Part shown: piece after piece, positions 1-8,137 of the stretch | How positions within the stretch are numbered: the first letter of the stretch is position 1 | Layout of the letters: each line of letters starts with the position of its first letter | NCBI GenBank assembly: GCA_965279735.1 | Contig: OZ257260.1 | Span: 1,984,001-2,048,000 of the forward strand | Direction of reading: 5' to 3' | DNA: 64,000 bases | Source: CAIUGU01 sp965279735 | GTDB lineage: Bacteria > Pseudomonadota > Gammaproteobacteria > Steroidobacterales > Steroidobacteraceae | Made by a program: the position numbers and the translations under genes | The notes under the pieces: model-generated | Told to the model about the DNA's origin: nothing | The model's database searches: none | Seen by the model: the letters and a program-made list of their open reading frames with translations, nothing else

Positions 1-214
1 ACAACTGCCGGGTGGCAGCGCGGCTGGTCGATTTTCCCGGATCGGAGATCGCTTCATTCATTGGCCGGGCAATCATGCCTTTCCGCGCTTGATGGTGCCA
101 AGACATTCCAATAACTGGCCGGGTCAGGAAATTGTTACGACCGGCGCCTTGTATGTTTCGTTCCCAATCCGGCCGCGGTATGGTTCGGATACCAATTGCT
201 TGCGAACTTGGACC

Positions 215-454
215 ATGGTCTTTTTGGCTACCAAAGCTCAGACAACCGATCAGGAACTGATCGTGACGCTCACCGACGGGCGAACGCTGTCAGTACCGCT
301 GGTCTGGTTTCCCCGTTTGGTCGGGGCGACGGCAGAACAGAGAGCCAATGTGCGCCTGCTAGGCGCTGGAGAGGGAATTCACTGGCCGGATGTCGATGAA
401 GACATCAGCGTGGCGGGACTATTCCGTGGAGAGCGGGCCGTCAATCGGCACTAA
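215..454 (+). CDS. DUF2442 domain protein
   Basis: This encodes a 79-residue protein that matches the DUF2442 family along its length: an N-terminal stretch ending in TDQELIVTLTDGRTLSVPL, then WFPRL, then a C-terminal IHWPDVDEDISVAGL block. The function is unknown. DUF2442 proteins are often paired with a DUF4160 protein in small modules that resemble toxin-antitoxin pairs, but no such partner is visible here, and any partner could only lie left of the window. The reading frame stays open upstream to the window edge. I chose the ATG at 215 because the family normally begins only a few residues before the TDxELIVTL motif, and the upstream translation does not look like protein. The family call is firm; the start is likely. 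Confidence 0.8.
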   Translation: MVFLATKAQTTDQELIVTLTDGRTLSVPLVWFPRLVGATAEQRANVRLLGAGEGIHWPDVDEDISVAGLFRGERAVNRH

Positions 455-472
455 CCCGCCCGCGCTTGCCAC

Positions 473-1276
473 CTACCTCGGCTGACTCCGCCGTCTTGCA
501 CGGGCGAGCAGGTAGCGGAACGTGTTGTGGAACTCGTAGGTACCGCTCGCTGTTTTATAGGGAGCGGCTGCCTTGGTCAGCGCCTTGCGAACGACGTCTT
601 CGCCGGCTTCCTGCAGGGCTGCAGCGCCAGGTCCGCTTGCCAACATCCCCCGACACAGTGTCTTGAAGTCCTTGTAGACCCACAAGCAATCCACCTCATC
701 AGAGCGCAGTGGCTCGAAGCCGGCCTGCTCGGCGAGGGGTTCAAGCGTGTTCGCGGCAGAGAGTGCAAAAGGTCCGGGTGCGCCCGGCTCCGGGGGCGGC
801 AGGAGCGCGCCAAAGGCCTTGAATAGAGCGAGTGCCTGAGCCTTCTCGGGACCTCCCCAGATCGCCATGGCCAGCATGCCTTCGGGTTTCAGGACGTGAC
901 GGACCTGGCGCAGGGCATTCAGCGGACTTCCTGCGAACTGGAAGGCATTGAAACCAGTGACGATATCGAACTGGGCTTCGGCAAAAGGCAGCGCTTCCAT
1001 GTCGCCCTGCCGGAAATCGCCTCCAGGAACGCGTTCCCGGGCAATTTCGAGAAAGGGTTCGGTGGCGTCGATGCCCGTGACGGTCATGCCCTGTTCGGCG
1101 GCCATGCGCGCGAACAGGCCAGAGCCGCACCCGATATCCAGCAAGTGCACGCCGGGTTTGACGGGCAACCTGGCAAGCACGGACTTGTACAGGGGCAGCA
1201 CCATGGCTTCCTGAACGTCGGCCCAATCGCGGGCCCGCTGGCCCCACAATGCGCTTTGGCTTTCTGCGGTACTCAT
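473..1276 (-). CDS. Class I SAM-dependent methyltransferase (UbiE/type-11 like)
   Basis: A 267-residue soluble protein with a Rossmann-type methyltransferase fold. The glycine-rich SAM-binding motif LLDIGCGSGLFAR lies near residues 45-57, an acidic residue ends strand 2 (TGIDAT), and a motif like GDMEALPF with FDIVTGFNAF follows. The C-terminal half is variable and probably binds substrate. The substrate cannot be told from sequence; ubiquinone/menaquinone-type enzymes and many small-molecule methyltransferases look alike at this level. It lies downstream of hslO on the same strand with 17 bases between them, so co-transcription is possible. No symbol is given because the family is broad. Confidence 0.85.
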   Translation of the reverse strand: MSTAESQSALWGQRARDWADVQEAMVLPLYKSVLARLPVKPGVHLLDIGCGSGLFARMAAEQGMTVTGIDATEPFLEIARERVPGGDFRQGDMEALPFAEAQFDIVTGFNAFQFAGSPLNALRQVRHVLKPEGMLAMAIWGGPEKAQALALFKAFGALLPPPEPGAPGPFALSAANTLEPLAEQAGFEPLRSDEVDCLWVYKDFKTLCRGMLASGPGAAALQEAGEDVVRKALTKAAAPYKTASGTYEFHNTFRYLLARARRRSQPR

Positions 1277-1293
1277 GGCTGCATTTTCCTCTA

Positions 1294-2187
1294 TCAGTGC
1301 CTGGTGCCCGTGCCCTCACCTGCCCCGGGCTTGAATATCCGTTCGACATCGATGGCGTCGAAAGTATAGGCGCGATTGCAGAAGTCGCACCGCACCTCGA
1401 CATCGCCGCGCTCTGCCACAATCGAGTGGACCTCTTCCGATCCGAGCGACTGCAGTACGCCCTGTACGCGTTCCCGCGAGCACTTGCAACGGAACGAGAC
1501 CGGCGTGGCCTCGAACAACCGCACGTCATCCTCATTGAACAGACGGCGCAGGATCTCACTGTCGCTCAAGGTCTGCAGCTCTTCGGGCTTCAGCGTGTCG
1601 GCGAGGAGTTGCACCCGATGCCAGGCATCATCGATCTCGGCGAGACGCGCGGAGGTGTCGATATTGCCCGCCGGCAAACGTTGCAGAAGCATCCCCGATG
1701 CGCCGTTTTCGTCAGCATGCAGCCAGAGGCGGGTCGGCAACTGCTCCGAAGTTTCAAAGTAGACCTGTAAACAATCGGCCAGCCGCGCGCCTGCAAGCGG
1801 CACGATCCCCTGGTAGCGCTGCGCCAGGTCGTCCGTTTCAATCGTTACCGTGAGGCGTCCTTCTCCGGACAGCACGGCAATGTCACGGGTCCCGGGATCC
1901 TCGCGATAACGAGCCAGAGCACGGACATTCAGTTTGTCGGTGCATTGAGCCAGGAGCAGATGCATGGGGCCTTGTCCCTGCAACTGTAGCGTCAGCAACC
2001 CTTCGAACTTGAGCGTGGAAGCGAGAAGGACGGAAGCCGCGACTGCCTCCCCCAGCGTGTCGCGGATTTCGGTCGGGTACTGGCGGTGCTCGAGCAGCGC
2101 CGCCCAGGTGGCATCGAGATGCACCAGGTGACCACGAACCGGAAACTGTTCGAACAGGAACTGATGTAAGGAATCGCGATCGTGCAT
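1294..2187 (-). CDS. hslO: Hsp33 redox-regulated chaperone
   Basis: A 297-residue cytosolic holdase chaperone that is activated when oxidative stress releases zinc from a four-cysteine centre. The zinc module is visible at the C-terminus as C234-x-C236 and C267-x-x-C270 (RCKC and CDFC), the classic Hsp33 arrangement. The N-terminal substrate-binding domain begins with FLFEQFPVRGHLVHLDATW, the usual family opening. The length matches the family (about 290). The gene lies 3 bases downstream of gatB on the same strand, so it may be read through from the gatCAB operon. All four zinc ligands are present, so the protein should be functional. Confidence 0.96.
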   Translation of the reverse strand: MHDRDSLHQFLFEQFPVRGHLVHLDATWAALLEHRQYPTEIRDTLGEAVAASVLLASTLKFEGLLTLQLQGQGPMHLLLAQCTDKLNVRALARYREDPGTRDIAVLSGEGRLTVTIETDDLAQRYQGIVPLAGARLADCLQVYFETSEQLPTRLWLHADENGASGMLLQRLPAGNIDTSARLAEIDDAWHRVQLLADTLKPEELQTLSDSEILRRLFNEDDVRLFEATPVSFRCKCSRERVQGVLQSLGSEEVHSIVAERGDVEVRCDFCNRAYTFDAIDVERIFKPGAGEGTGTRH

Positions 2188-2190
2188 CGT

Positions 2191-3651
2191 TCAGGCTAAT
2201 TTTTTCTTGAGCAGATCGTTGACCTGGGCCGGATTCGCCTTGCCTGCGCTCACCTTCATCACCTGGCCCACGAAGAAGCCGAAGAGCTTGTCCTTGCCGG
2301 AACGATAGTCGGCGAGCTGCTTCGGATTCGCCGCCATCACCTCGTCGATGACTTTCTCGATGGCGCTCGTATCCGTGATCTGCTTGAGACCACGCGCCTC
2401 GATGATCGCATCGGCACTCTGCTGTTCGGTCCACATGGCTTCGAAGACATCCTTGGCAATCTTGCCGGAGATCGTCTCATCGACAATGCGTGACAGCATC
2501 TGCGCAAGTGCTGGCGCACTGATGCGCGACTGCGTGATCTCGAGGCTGTCCTTGTTCAGCGCCCCCGAGAGCTCGCCCATGACCCAGTTCGCGGCGAGCT
2601 TTGCGTTGCCTTGAGCGCCGAGGCCCAGTTCCGCGATGACGGATTCATAGAAGTCACCCATCTCGCGACTGGCCGTGAGCACGCCCGCGTCATAGATCGA
2701 CAGTCCATGCTGCTCGACAAAGCGCGCTGCTTTCTGATCAGGCAGTTCCGGCAAGGTGGCGCGGACTGCTTCGATGAAAGCCTGGTCGAGAATGACCGGC
2801 AGCAGGTCCGGATCGGGGAAGTAGCGGTAGTCGTTGGCCTCTTCCTTCGAACGCAGCGCGCGCGTCTCGTCCTTGTCGGGATCGTACAGACGCGTTTCCT
2901 GCTTGATCTTGCCGCCGCCTTCGATGATGTCGATCTGGCGCATCACCTCGTGGTTGATGGCCTTCTCGATGAAGCGGAAGGAGTTCAGGTTCTTGATCTC
3001 GCAGCGCGTGCCGAACTTCTCCTGACCCTTCGGCCGCACGGATACGTTGGCATCGCAGCGGAACGAACCTTCCTGCATGTTGCCATCGCAGATCTCGAGA
3101 TAGCGGACCAGCGTGTGGATGCGCTTGAGGTACGCAACCGCTTCCTTGGCCGAACGCATGTCGGGTTCCGACACGATCTCGAGCAGAGGCGTGCCCGCGC
3201 GATTGAGATCAATGCCTGAATAGCCCTGGAAGTCTTCATGCAATGACTTGCCCGCGTCCTCTTCGAGATGCGCGCGCGTGATGCCGATGGTCTTGTGGAC
3301 ACCGTCGTCGAGCACGATTTCGAGCTTGCCGAGCTGCACGATGGGCAGTTCGTACTGGCTGATCTGGTAGCCCTTCGGCAGGTCGGGGTAGAAATAATTC
3401 TTGCGGGCAAATACCGAGCGCTTGGCGACTGTAGCTCCTACCGCCAGACCGAACTTGGCTGCCATGCGGACAGCTTCCTTGTTCAGAACGGGCAGCACAC
3501 CTGGGTAGCCCAGATCGACAAGATTGGCCTGCGTGTTCGGTGCGGCGCCATACGCAGTCGCGGACGAAGAGAAAATCTTGCTGCGGGTAGCGAGCTGCGC
3601 GTGGATCTCGAGGCCGATGACGGTTTCCCATTCCATAGCTGCCGCACTCAT
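2191..3651 (-). CDS. gatB: Aspartyl/glutamyl-tRNA(Asn/Gln) amidotransferase subunit B
   Basis: 486 residues. GatB is the tRNA-binding, ATP-dependent kinase subunit of GatCAB, which converts Glu-tRNA(Gln) or Asp-tRNA(Asn) to the amidated form. The protein opens with WETVIGLEIHAQL, followed by the family hallmarks YPGVLPVLN, RKNYFYPDLPKGYQISQYE and the RTGTPLLEI-like segment (here LNRAGTPLLEIVSEPDM), and ends in the YqeY-like tail. The open frame extends upstream, but the ATG at 3651 overlaps the gatA stop as ATGA and precedes the conserved N-terminus, so it is the likely start. It is the last gene of gatC-gatA-gatB. Confidence 0.97.
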   Translation of the reverse strand: MSAAAMEWETVIGLEIHAQLATRSKIFSSSATAYGAAPNTQANLVDLGYPGVLPVLNKEAVRMAAKFGLAVGATVAKRSVFARKNYFYPDLPKGYQISQYELPIVQLGKLEIVLDDGVHKTIGITRAHLEEDAGKSLHEDFQGYSGIDLNRAGTPLLEIVSEPDMRSAKEAVAYLKRIHTLVRYLEICDGNMQEGSFRCDANVSVRPKGQEKFGTRCEIKNLNSFRFIEKAINHEVMRQIDIIEGGGKIKQETRLYDPDKDETRALRSKEEANDYRYFPDPDLLPVILDQAFIEAVRATLPELPDQKAARFVEQHGLSIYDAGVLTASREMGDFYESVIAELGLGAQGNAKLAANWVMGELSGALNKDSLEITQSRISAPALAQMLSRIVDETISGKIAKDVFEAMWTEQQSADAIIEARGLKQITDTSAIEKVIDEVMAANPKQLADYRSGKDKLFGFFVGQVMKVSAGKANPAQVNDLLKKKLA

Positions 3652-5102
3652 GATTCGTAGCCCGCCGGAACGCGCTTGTGCCATTCCGTTTCCTGCTGAT
3701 ACTTGTGTGCGACGTTGAGCAGTTTCGCTTCCGCGAAGTGCGCGCCGATGAGCTGCAGGCCAACCGGCAACCCGCCGCTGAAACCGCACGGAATCGACAT
3801 TGCCGGAAGACCCGCGAGGTTGGCGCCGATCGTATAGATGTCGTTCAGGTACATCGTGATCGGATCGTCGACCTTCGCGCCCAGCGCAAATGCAGTGGTG
3901 GGTGATGTCGGGCCCACCAGGACATCCACCTGCGTGAATGCACGCACGAAGTCATCGTTGATGAGCTTCCGGACCTTCTGTGCCTTGAGGTAGTAAGCGT
4001 CGTAGTAGCCGGCGGACAACACGTACGTGCCCGTCATGATCCGGCGCTTCACTTCAGGCCCAAACCCTTCACCGCGTGAACGGGTGTAGAGGTCGAGAAG
4101 GTCTTTCGGCTCGGAGCAGCTGTAACCAAATCGCACACCGTCGAAGCGCGAGAGATTCGATGAGCACTCGGCCGGCGCGACGACGTAGTAAGTAGGCACC
4201 GACAACGGCAGGTTCGGCAGGCTCACTTCGATGAGCTTTGCACCCAGCTTTTCGTAAACCTTGAGTGCATCGCGCACGAGCTTTTCGGTGTCGGCGTCGA
4301 GCCCCTTCTCGAAAAACTCCTTCAAAATGCCGATTTTCAGGCCCGCGAGCGGCTGATTGAGCGTGGCCACGTAATCGGGGACTGGCAGGTCGACACTGGT
4401 TGAATCGCGCTCGTCAAACCCGGCCATGGCCTGCAGAAGCATTGCCGCATCTTCGGCCGTGAGGGTCAGCACACCGCCCTGATCAAGGCTCGAGGCGAAC
4501 GCAATCATCCCGTAGCGCGAAACGCGCCCGTAGGTCGGCTTGATGCCGGTGAGTGAAGTGAGAGCCGCAGGCTGCCGGATGGAACCACCCGTATCGGTGC
4601 CTGTTGCTGCAGGAGCAATGCGCGCGGCAACTGCGGCCGCTGAACCACCCGAGGAACCTCCCGGCACTTTCGTGTGGTCCCAAGGATTCTTCACCGGACC
4701 GTACCAGCTCGTTTCGTTGGACGAGCCCATGGCGAATTCGTCCATGTTCGTCTTGCCCAGGGAGACGGTGCCTGCTTCCTTCAGTTTCCTGACGACGGTT
4801 GCGTCGTAAGGAGACACGAAGTTCGACAGCATGCGCGAGGCACAGGTCGTCAGGACCCCATCCGTACAGAAGATGTCCTTGTGGGCGAGCGGCAAGCCCG
4901 TCAGGGGGCCTCCGCCAGCCGCAAGTTTTTTGTCGGCGGCTGCGGCCTGCGCAAGGGCCTGCTCACCCGTGACCGTGATGAAGGCGTTGAGCGCAGGGTT
5001 GAAGCGTTCGATCCGCGCAAGAAAATGCTGCGTGAGTTCGACACTCGAGAACCGGCGCGCCTTGAGGCCGGCGGAAAGCCCGGCAAGGGTCAGTGTGTGC
5101 AT
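3648..5102 (-). CDS. gatA: Aspartyl/glutamyl-tRNA(Asn/Gln) amidotransferase subunit A
   Basis: 484 residues, amidase-signature family. GatA hydrolyses glutamine and passes the ammonia to GatB for tRNA-bound Glu/Asp amidation. The Ser-cisSer-Lys triad is visible: K75 in PLAHKDIF, S150 in the PGGSSGGSAAA run, and S174 in DTGGSIRQPAA, with the spacing expected for the family. The start ATG at 5102 lies 16 bases after gatC, and the 3' end overlaps gatB by 4 bases, indicating translational coupling. Nothing is missing or unusual. Confidence 0.97.
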   Translation of the reverse strand: MHTLTLAGLSAGLKARRFSSVELTQHFLARIERFNPALNAFITVTGEQALAQAAAADKKLAAGGGPLTGLPLAHKDIFCTDGVLTTCASRMLSNFVSPYDATVVRKLKEAGTVSLGKTNMDEFAMGSSNETSWYGPVKNPWDHTKVPGGSSGGSAAAVAARIAPAATGTDTGGSIRQPAALTSLTGIKPTYGRVSRYGMIAFASSLDQGGVLTLTAEDAAMLLQAMAGFDERDSTSVDLPVPDYVATLNQPLAGLKIGILKEFFEKGLDADTEKLVRDALKVYEKLGAKLIEVSLPNLPLSVPTYYVVAPAECSSNLSRFDGVRFGYSCSEPKDLLDLYTRSRGEGFGPEVKRRIMTGTYVLSAGYYDAYYLKAQKVRKLINDDFVRAFTQVDVLVGPTSPTTAFALGAKVDDPITMYLNDIYTIGANLAGLPAMSIPCGFSGGLPVGLQLIGAHFAEAKLLNVAHKYQQETEWHKRVPAGYES

Positions 5103-5118
5103 TGGCTATTCGATGACC

Positions 5119-5409
5119 CTATTCAATGACCCTGGGAACGAGATACAGCCCCGCTTCGACGCGGGCCGCGTTTTTCTGGTACACGGCATGGGCATCCGTT
5201 TCGGTTGCCGCGTCCTCCCGCATGCGTTGCAGCTGCCCGTCGAGCGGATGGGCCATCGGCTCGATGTTCGCGGTCTGGGCAGCGTTCAACTGCTCAACGA
5301 AACTCAAGATTTTCGGCAGGCTGTCGACATACAAAGGCATCTCGGCCGGTGTAATCGCAAGCCTCGCCAGGCGCGCGATGTTCTCGACATCGTGACGGGT
5401 AAGACTCAT
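5119..5409 (-). CDS. gatC: Aspartyl/glutamyl-tRNA(Asn/Gln) amidotransferase subunit C
   Basis: 96 residues, the usual GatC length. GatC is the small linker that stabilises the GatA-GatB interface. The sequence starts MSLTRHDVENIARLARLAIT, typical of the family, and contains the MAHPLDGQLQRMREDAATE segment (family P-L...LR.D.). The frame is open further upstream, but the chosen ATG sits at the conserved N-terminus. It is the first gene of the gatCAB operon, diverging from mreB with about 176 bases between the two starts. Confidence 0.95.
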   Translation of the reverse strand: MSLTRHDVENIARLARLAITPAEMPLYVDSLPKILSFVEQLNAAQTANIEPMAHPLDGQLQRMREDAATETDAHAVYQKNAARVEAGLYLVPRVIE

Positions 5410-5497
5410 CGTGCAGTATCTCGATTGGTGCCTGGCGTGAAGCGCCGGCTGTTGCTGAAAACCCTGAAAAAAAGCGCGTGCAATCATACACCTTGGC

Positions 5498-5527
5498 TTG
5501 GCTTTTGATCTAGCCGTTGTTAGAGTA
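5498..5527 (+). promoter_or_regulatory. Possible sigma-70 promoter of the mreB operon
   Basis: TTGGCT at 5498-5503 and TAGAGT at 5522-5527 are separated by 18 bases, a plausible -35/-10 pair 58 bases upstream of the mreB ATG. Both hexamers deviate from consensus, so this is a candidate based on spacing and position only. Confidence 0.35.
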
Positions 5528-5585
5528 GCGCAACTTTTTTGCAGGCCTGCATCTTCCCTCTTACGGCCCTCCCCGAACCCAAACC

Positions 5586-6629
5586 ATGTTCAAAAACTTA
5601 AGAGGTTATTTCTCCAATGACCTCTCGATCGATCTTGGCACTGCCAATACCCTGATTTACGTCCGCGGCCGCGGCATCGTCCTCAATGAGCCTTCGGTGG
5701 TTGCGATCCGCGAAGAGCCGGGACGCGGCGGCAAGAAGATCGAGGCCGTAGGCCAGGAAGCCAAGAACATGCTCGGGCGCACCCCGGGGCATATCACGGC
5801 CATCCGGCCGATGAAGGACGGCGTCATCGCCGACTTCACCATCACCGAGAAGATGCTGCAGTACTTCATCGACAAGGTGCACGGCAACCGTCTCATCCGT
5901 CCCAGTCCGCGGGTCCTCATCTGCGTGCCTTATGGCTCGACGCAGGTGGAACGCCGGGCGATCCAGGAGTCGGCCGAAGGCGCAGGTGCCCGCTGGGTCC
6001 GGCTGATTGAGGAACCGATGGCCGCTGCGGTCGGGGCCGGCCTGCCAGTCCATGAGGCGCGGGGCTCGATGGTGCTCGATATCGGTGGTGGTACCTCCGA
6101 AGTCGCGGTGATTTCGCTCAACGGCATCGTCTATGCGTCATCGGTGCGTATCGGCGGCGATCGTTTCGACGATGCAATCATCAATTACGTCCGCCGCAAC
6201 TACGGCATCCTGATCGGCGAAGCGACTTCCGAGCGCGTCAAGATCGAGATCGGTTCGGCCTACCCCGGCCAGCAGGTCCATGAAATCTCGGTCAAGGGAC
6301 GCAACCTCTCCGAAGGCGTGCCGCGCAGCTTCACGCTCAATTCAAACGAAATTCTCGAAGCCCTGCAGGAACCGCTCGCAGGCATCGTGGGCGCGGTCAA
6401 GGTCGCCCTGGAACAGACACCTCCGGAGCTGGGTGCGGATGTGGCCGAACGCGGCATCGTCCTGACGGGTGGTGGTGCGCTGCTCCGGGATATCGACAAG
6501 CTGCTCATGGAAGAAACCGGCTTGCCGGTCGTGGTGTCCGAAGATCCGCTGACCTGCGTGGCCCGCGGAGGCGGTCGCATGCTCGAGCTGATCGACGAAC
6601 ACGGCCCCGGTCTCTTCAATCTCGAATAG
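5586..6629 (+). CDS. mreB: Rod shape-determining protein MreB
   Basis: 347 residues. MreB is the bacterial actin homologue that polymerises under the membrane and positions the elongasome. The actin-fold nucleotide motifs are present: LSIDLGTANTLIYV (phosphate 1), VLDIGGGTSEVAV (phosphate 2) and VLTGGGALLRDID (adenosine). The N-terminal MFKNLRGYFSNDLS is a likely amphipathic membrane-binding helix. It is the first gene of a long plus-strand operon (mreB-mreC-mreD-mrdA-rodA-mltB-rlpA...). Length and motifs are typical. Confidence 0.98.
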   Translation: MFKNLRGYFSNDLSIDLGTANTLIYVRGRGIVLNEPSVVAIREEPGRGGKKIEAVGQEAKNMLGRTPGHITAIRPMKDGVIADFTITEKMLQYFIDKVHGNRLIRPSPRVLICVPYGSTQVERRAIQESAEGAGARWVRLIEEPMAAAVGAGLPVHEARGSMVLDIGGGTSEVAVISLNGIVYASSVRIGGDRFDDAIINYVRRNYGILIGEATSERVKIEIGSAYPGQQVHEISVKGRNLSEGVPRSFTLNSNEILEALQEPLAGIVGAVKVALEQTPPELGADVAERGIVLTGGGALLRDIDKLLMEETGLPVVVSEDPLTCVARGGGRMLELIDEHGPGLFNLE

Positions 6630-6660
6630 CCTCTTCCACCTTGAATAAGGCCAGGGGCCA

Positions 6661-7644
6661 GTGGCCACGCTGAGTTCCGACAGTCGCCCGATCATTGGCC
6701 GGGGCCCCTCGCTGGGCGCCCGGTTCTTCTTTCTTGCGCTCCTTTCCGTCGGTGTGATGGTACTGGATCACCGCCAGGGCAGTCTCGACACCTTGCGGCA
6801 GTGGCTGCTGAGCGGCGTCTATCCCGTCTTTCGTGCCGTCGATGTCCCCTTCAATGCCTGGGACTGGGTGGGCTCGACGTTTGCCGACCGCACTCGCCTC
6901 CGCGTTGAAAACACCACACTGACCAGCCAGCTGCGCGTCGCCAATCTGCGACTCCAGCGACTGGAATCGCTCACCGAAGAGAACCGGCAACTGCGTGATC
7001 TCCGTACCGCCTCGACCGGCATCGCCGAACGTTCGCTGATCGCGGAGATCCTGCGCGTGGATCTCGATCCGCTGCGCCACCGCGTACTGGTCAACAAGGG
7101 CGCAAACGAGGAAGTCTACAAAGGCCAGGCGGTGCTCGCGGCCGATGGCATCTTCGGACAGGTGGCGCGGGCAGGCACGAATGCCGCGGAGGTCATCCTG
7201 ATCACCGATTCGGAACATGCCACCCCTGTTCAGGTCAATCGCAATGGCCTGCGGTCCATCGCAGTGGGCACGGGCGACATCTCTAAACTCACCCTGCCCT
7301 TTCTCACGGTGGATGCGGATCTCGAAGTGGGCGATCTCCTGATTACCTCGGGCCTTGGAGGCATCTATCCCGCCGGCTACCCGGTGGGTCAGATCACGCG
7401 CGTCGAGCGCGATGCTGCGCAGACCTTTGCCATCGTCGAAGCCAAGCCTCTTGCGCGCCTCGATCGCGACCGCGAAGTGCTGCTCATCTGGTCGGATCCG
7501 CCGCCCAGCCTCGATCAACCGGCTGAACCCGCACCCGCCAGGGAACCCGTCAGGGCAGCAGTGAAACCTCCAGCTCCTGCAGCTCCTGCAGCTCCTGCAG
7601 CTCCTGCAGCTCCTGCAGCGACTCCTCCGGTTACCGCGCAATGA
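6661..7644 (+). CDS. mreC: Rod shape-determining protein MreC
   Basis: 327 residues with a GTG start 31 bases after mreB. A single N-terminal membrane segment (RFFFLALLSVGVMVLDHR region) is followed by a coiled coil (about residues 75-120, rich in TLTSQLRVANLRLQRLES) and the double beta-barrel periplasmic domain. MreC is the periplasmic scaffold linking MreB/MreD to PBP2. The C-terminal tail is a Pro-Ala low-complexity region encoded by an in-frame 9-base tandem repeat (7571-7619). The stop overlaps the mreD start by 4 bases (ATGA). Confidence 0.95.
   Translation: MATLSSDSRPIIGRGPSLGARFFFLALLSVGVMVLDHRQGSLDTLRQWLLSGVYPVFRAVDVPFNAWDWVGSTFADRTRLRVENTTLTSQLRVANLRLQRLESLTEENRQLRDLRTASTGIAERSLIAEILRVDLDPLRHRVLVNKGANEEVYKGQAVLAADGIFGQVARAGTNAAEVILITDSEHATPVQVNRNGLRSIAVGTGDISKLTLPFLTVDADLEVGDLLITSGLGGIYPAGYPVGQITRVERDAAQTFAIVEAKPLARLDRDREVLLIWSDPPPSLDQPAEPAPAREPVRAAVKPPAPAAPAAPAAPAAPAATPPVTAQ
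7571..7619 (+). repeat. 9-base tandem repeat in mreC
   Basis: Five perfect copies plus a partial sixth of CAGCTCCTG lie head to tail at the 3' end of mreC. They encode a Pro-Ala-Ala repeat in the C-terminal tail. Because the unit is a multiple of three, copy-number change by slippage would lengthen or shorten the tail without breaking the frame. Confidence 0.95.
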
Positions 7645-8126
7645 TGCACGAATCGCGCGGCGGGCTTGGACGCGTGCTCGTCACTGCCGTGCTGGCACTG
7701 ATCCTGACGGTCGTGCCATTGCCGACTGCCGTGAGCTGGCTGCGGCCCGACTGGCTGCTGATCATGGTGATCTACTGGTCGCTGGTCTCGCCACGGATCG
7801 CCGGCCTGATGTTTGCGTGGCTGTGCGGGCTGCTCATCGACGTCACAACGGGAACGGTACTCGGCGAGCACGCGCTCGCGTTCCTGCTGGTGGGCTTCCT
7901 GACCCATCGGCTGCAACTCAGGATGCGCATCTTCCCGATATGGCAGCAGGCCTCCACCGTGCTCATCCTCCTGATGCTTTACCAGTTCATGCTCTTCTGG
8001 ATCGACGGCATCACCGGCCAGGCCGTCACCACTTGGGAACGCTGGATCCCTGCCGTGATTGGCGCGGCTCTATGGCCGATCGTCATCGCCGTCATGGACA
8101 CTCTGAACCGCAGATCGGCTCGATAG
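7641..8126 (+). CDS. mreD: Rod shape-determining protein MreD
   Basis: 161 residues, almost entirely hydrophobic, with about five predicted membrane helices (for example VLVTAVLALILTVVPLP, WLLIMVIYWSLV, FLLVGFLTHRL and VLILLMLYQFMLF). MreD is an inner-membrane partner of MreC in the elongasome. The identification rests on the membrane topology, the small size and its fixed position between mreC and mrdA. The start overlaps the mreC stop by 4 bases, so translation is probably coupled. Confidence 0.93.
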   Translation: MMHESRGGLGRVLVTAVLALILTVVPLPTAVSWLRPDWLLIMVIYWSLVSPRIAGLMFAWLCGLLIDVTTGTVLGEHALAFLLVGFLTHRLQLRMRIFPIWQQASTVLILLMLYQFMLFWIDGITGQAVTTWERWIPAVIGAALWPIVIAVMDTLNRRSAR

Positions 8127-8137
8127 TCTCAAAGGCC

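Noticed and set aside
1..214. Open frame upstream of the DUF2442 start
   Set aside because: Open to the window edge but its translation lacks family similarity; the DUF2442 start at 215 is better supported. Nothing else is seen in these 214 bases.
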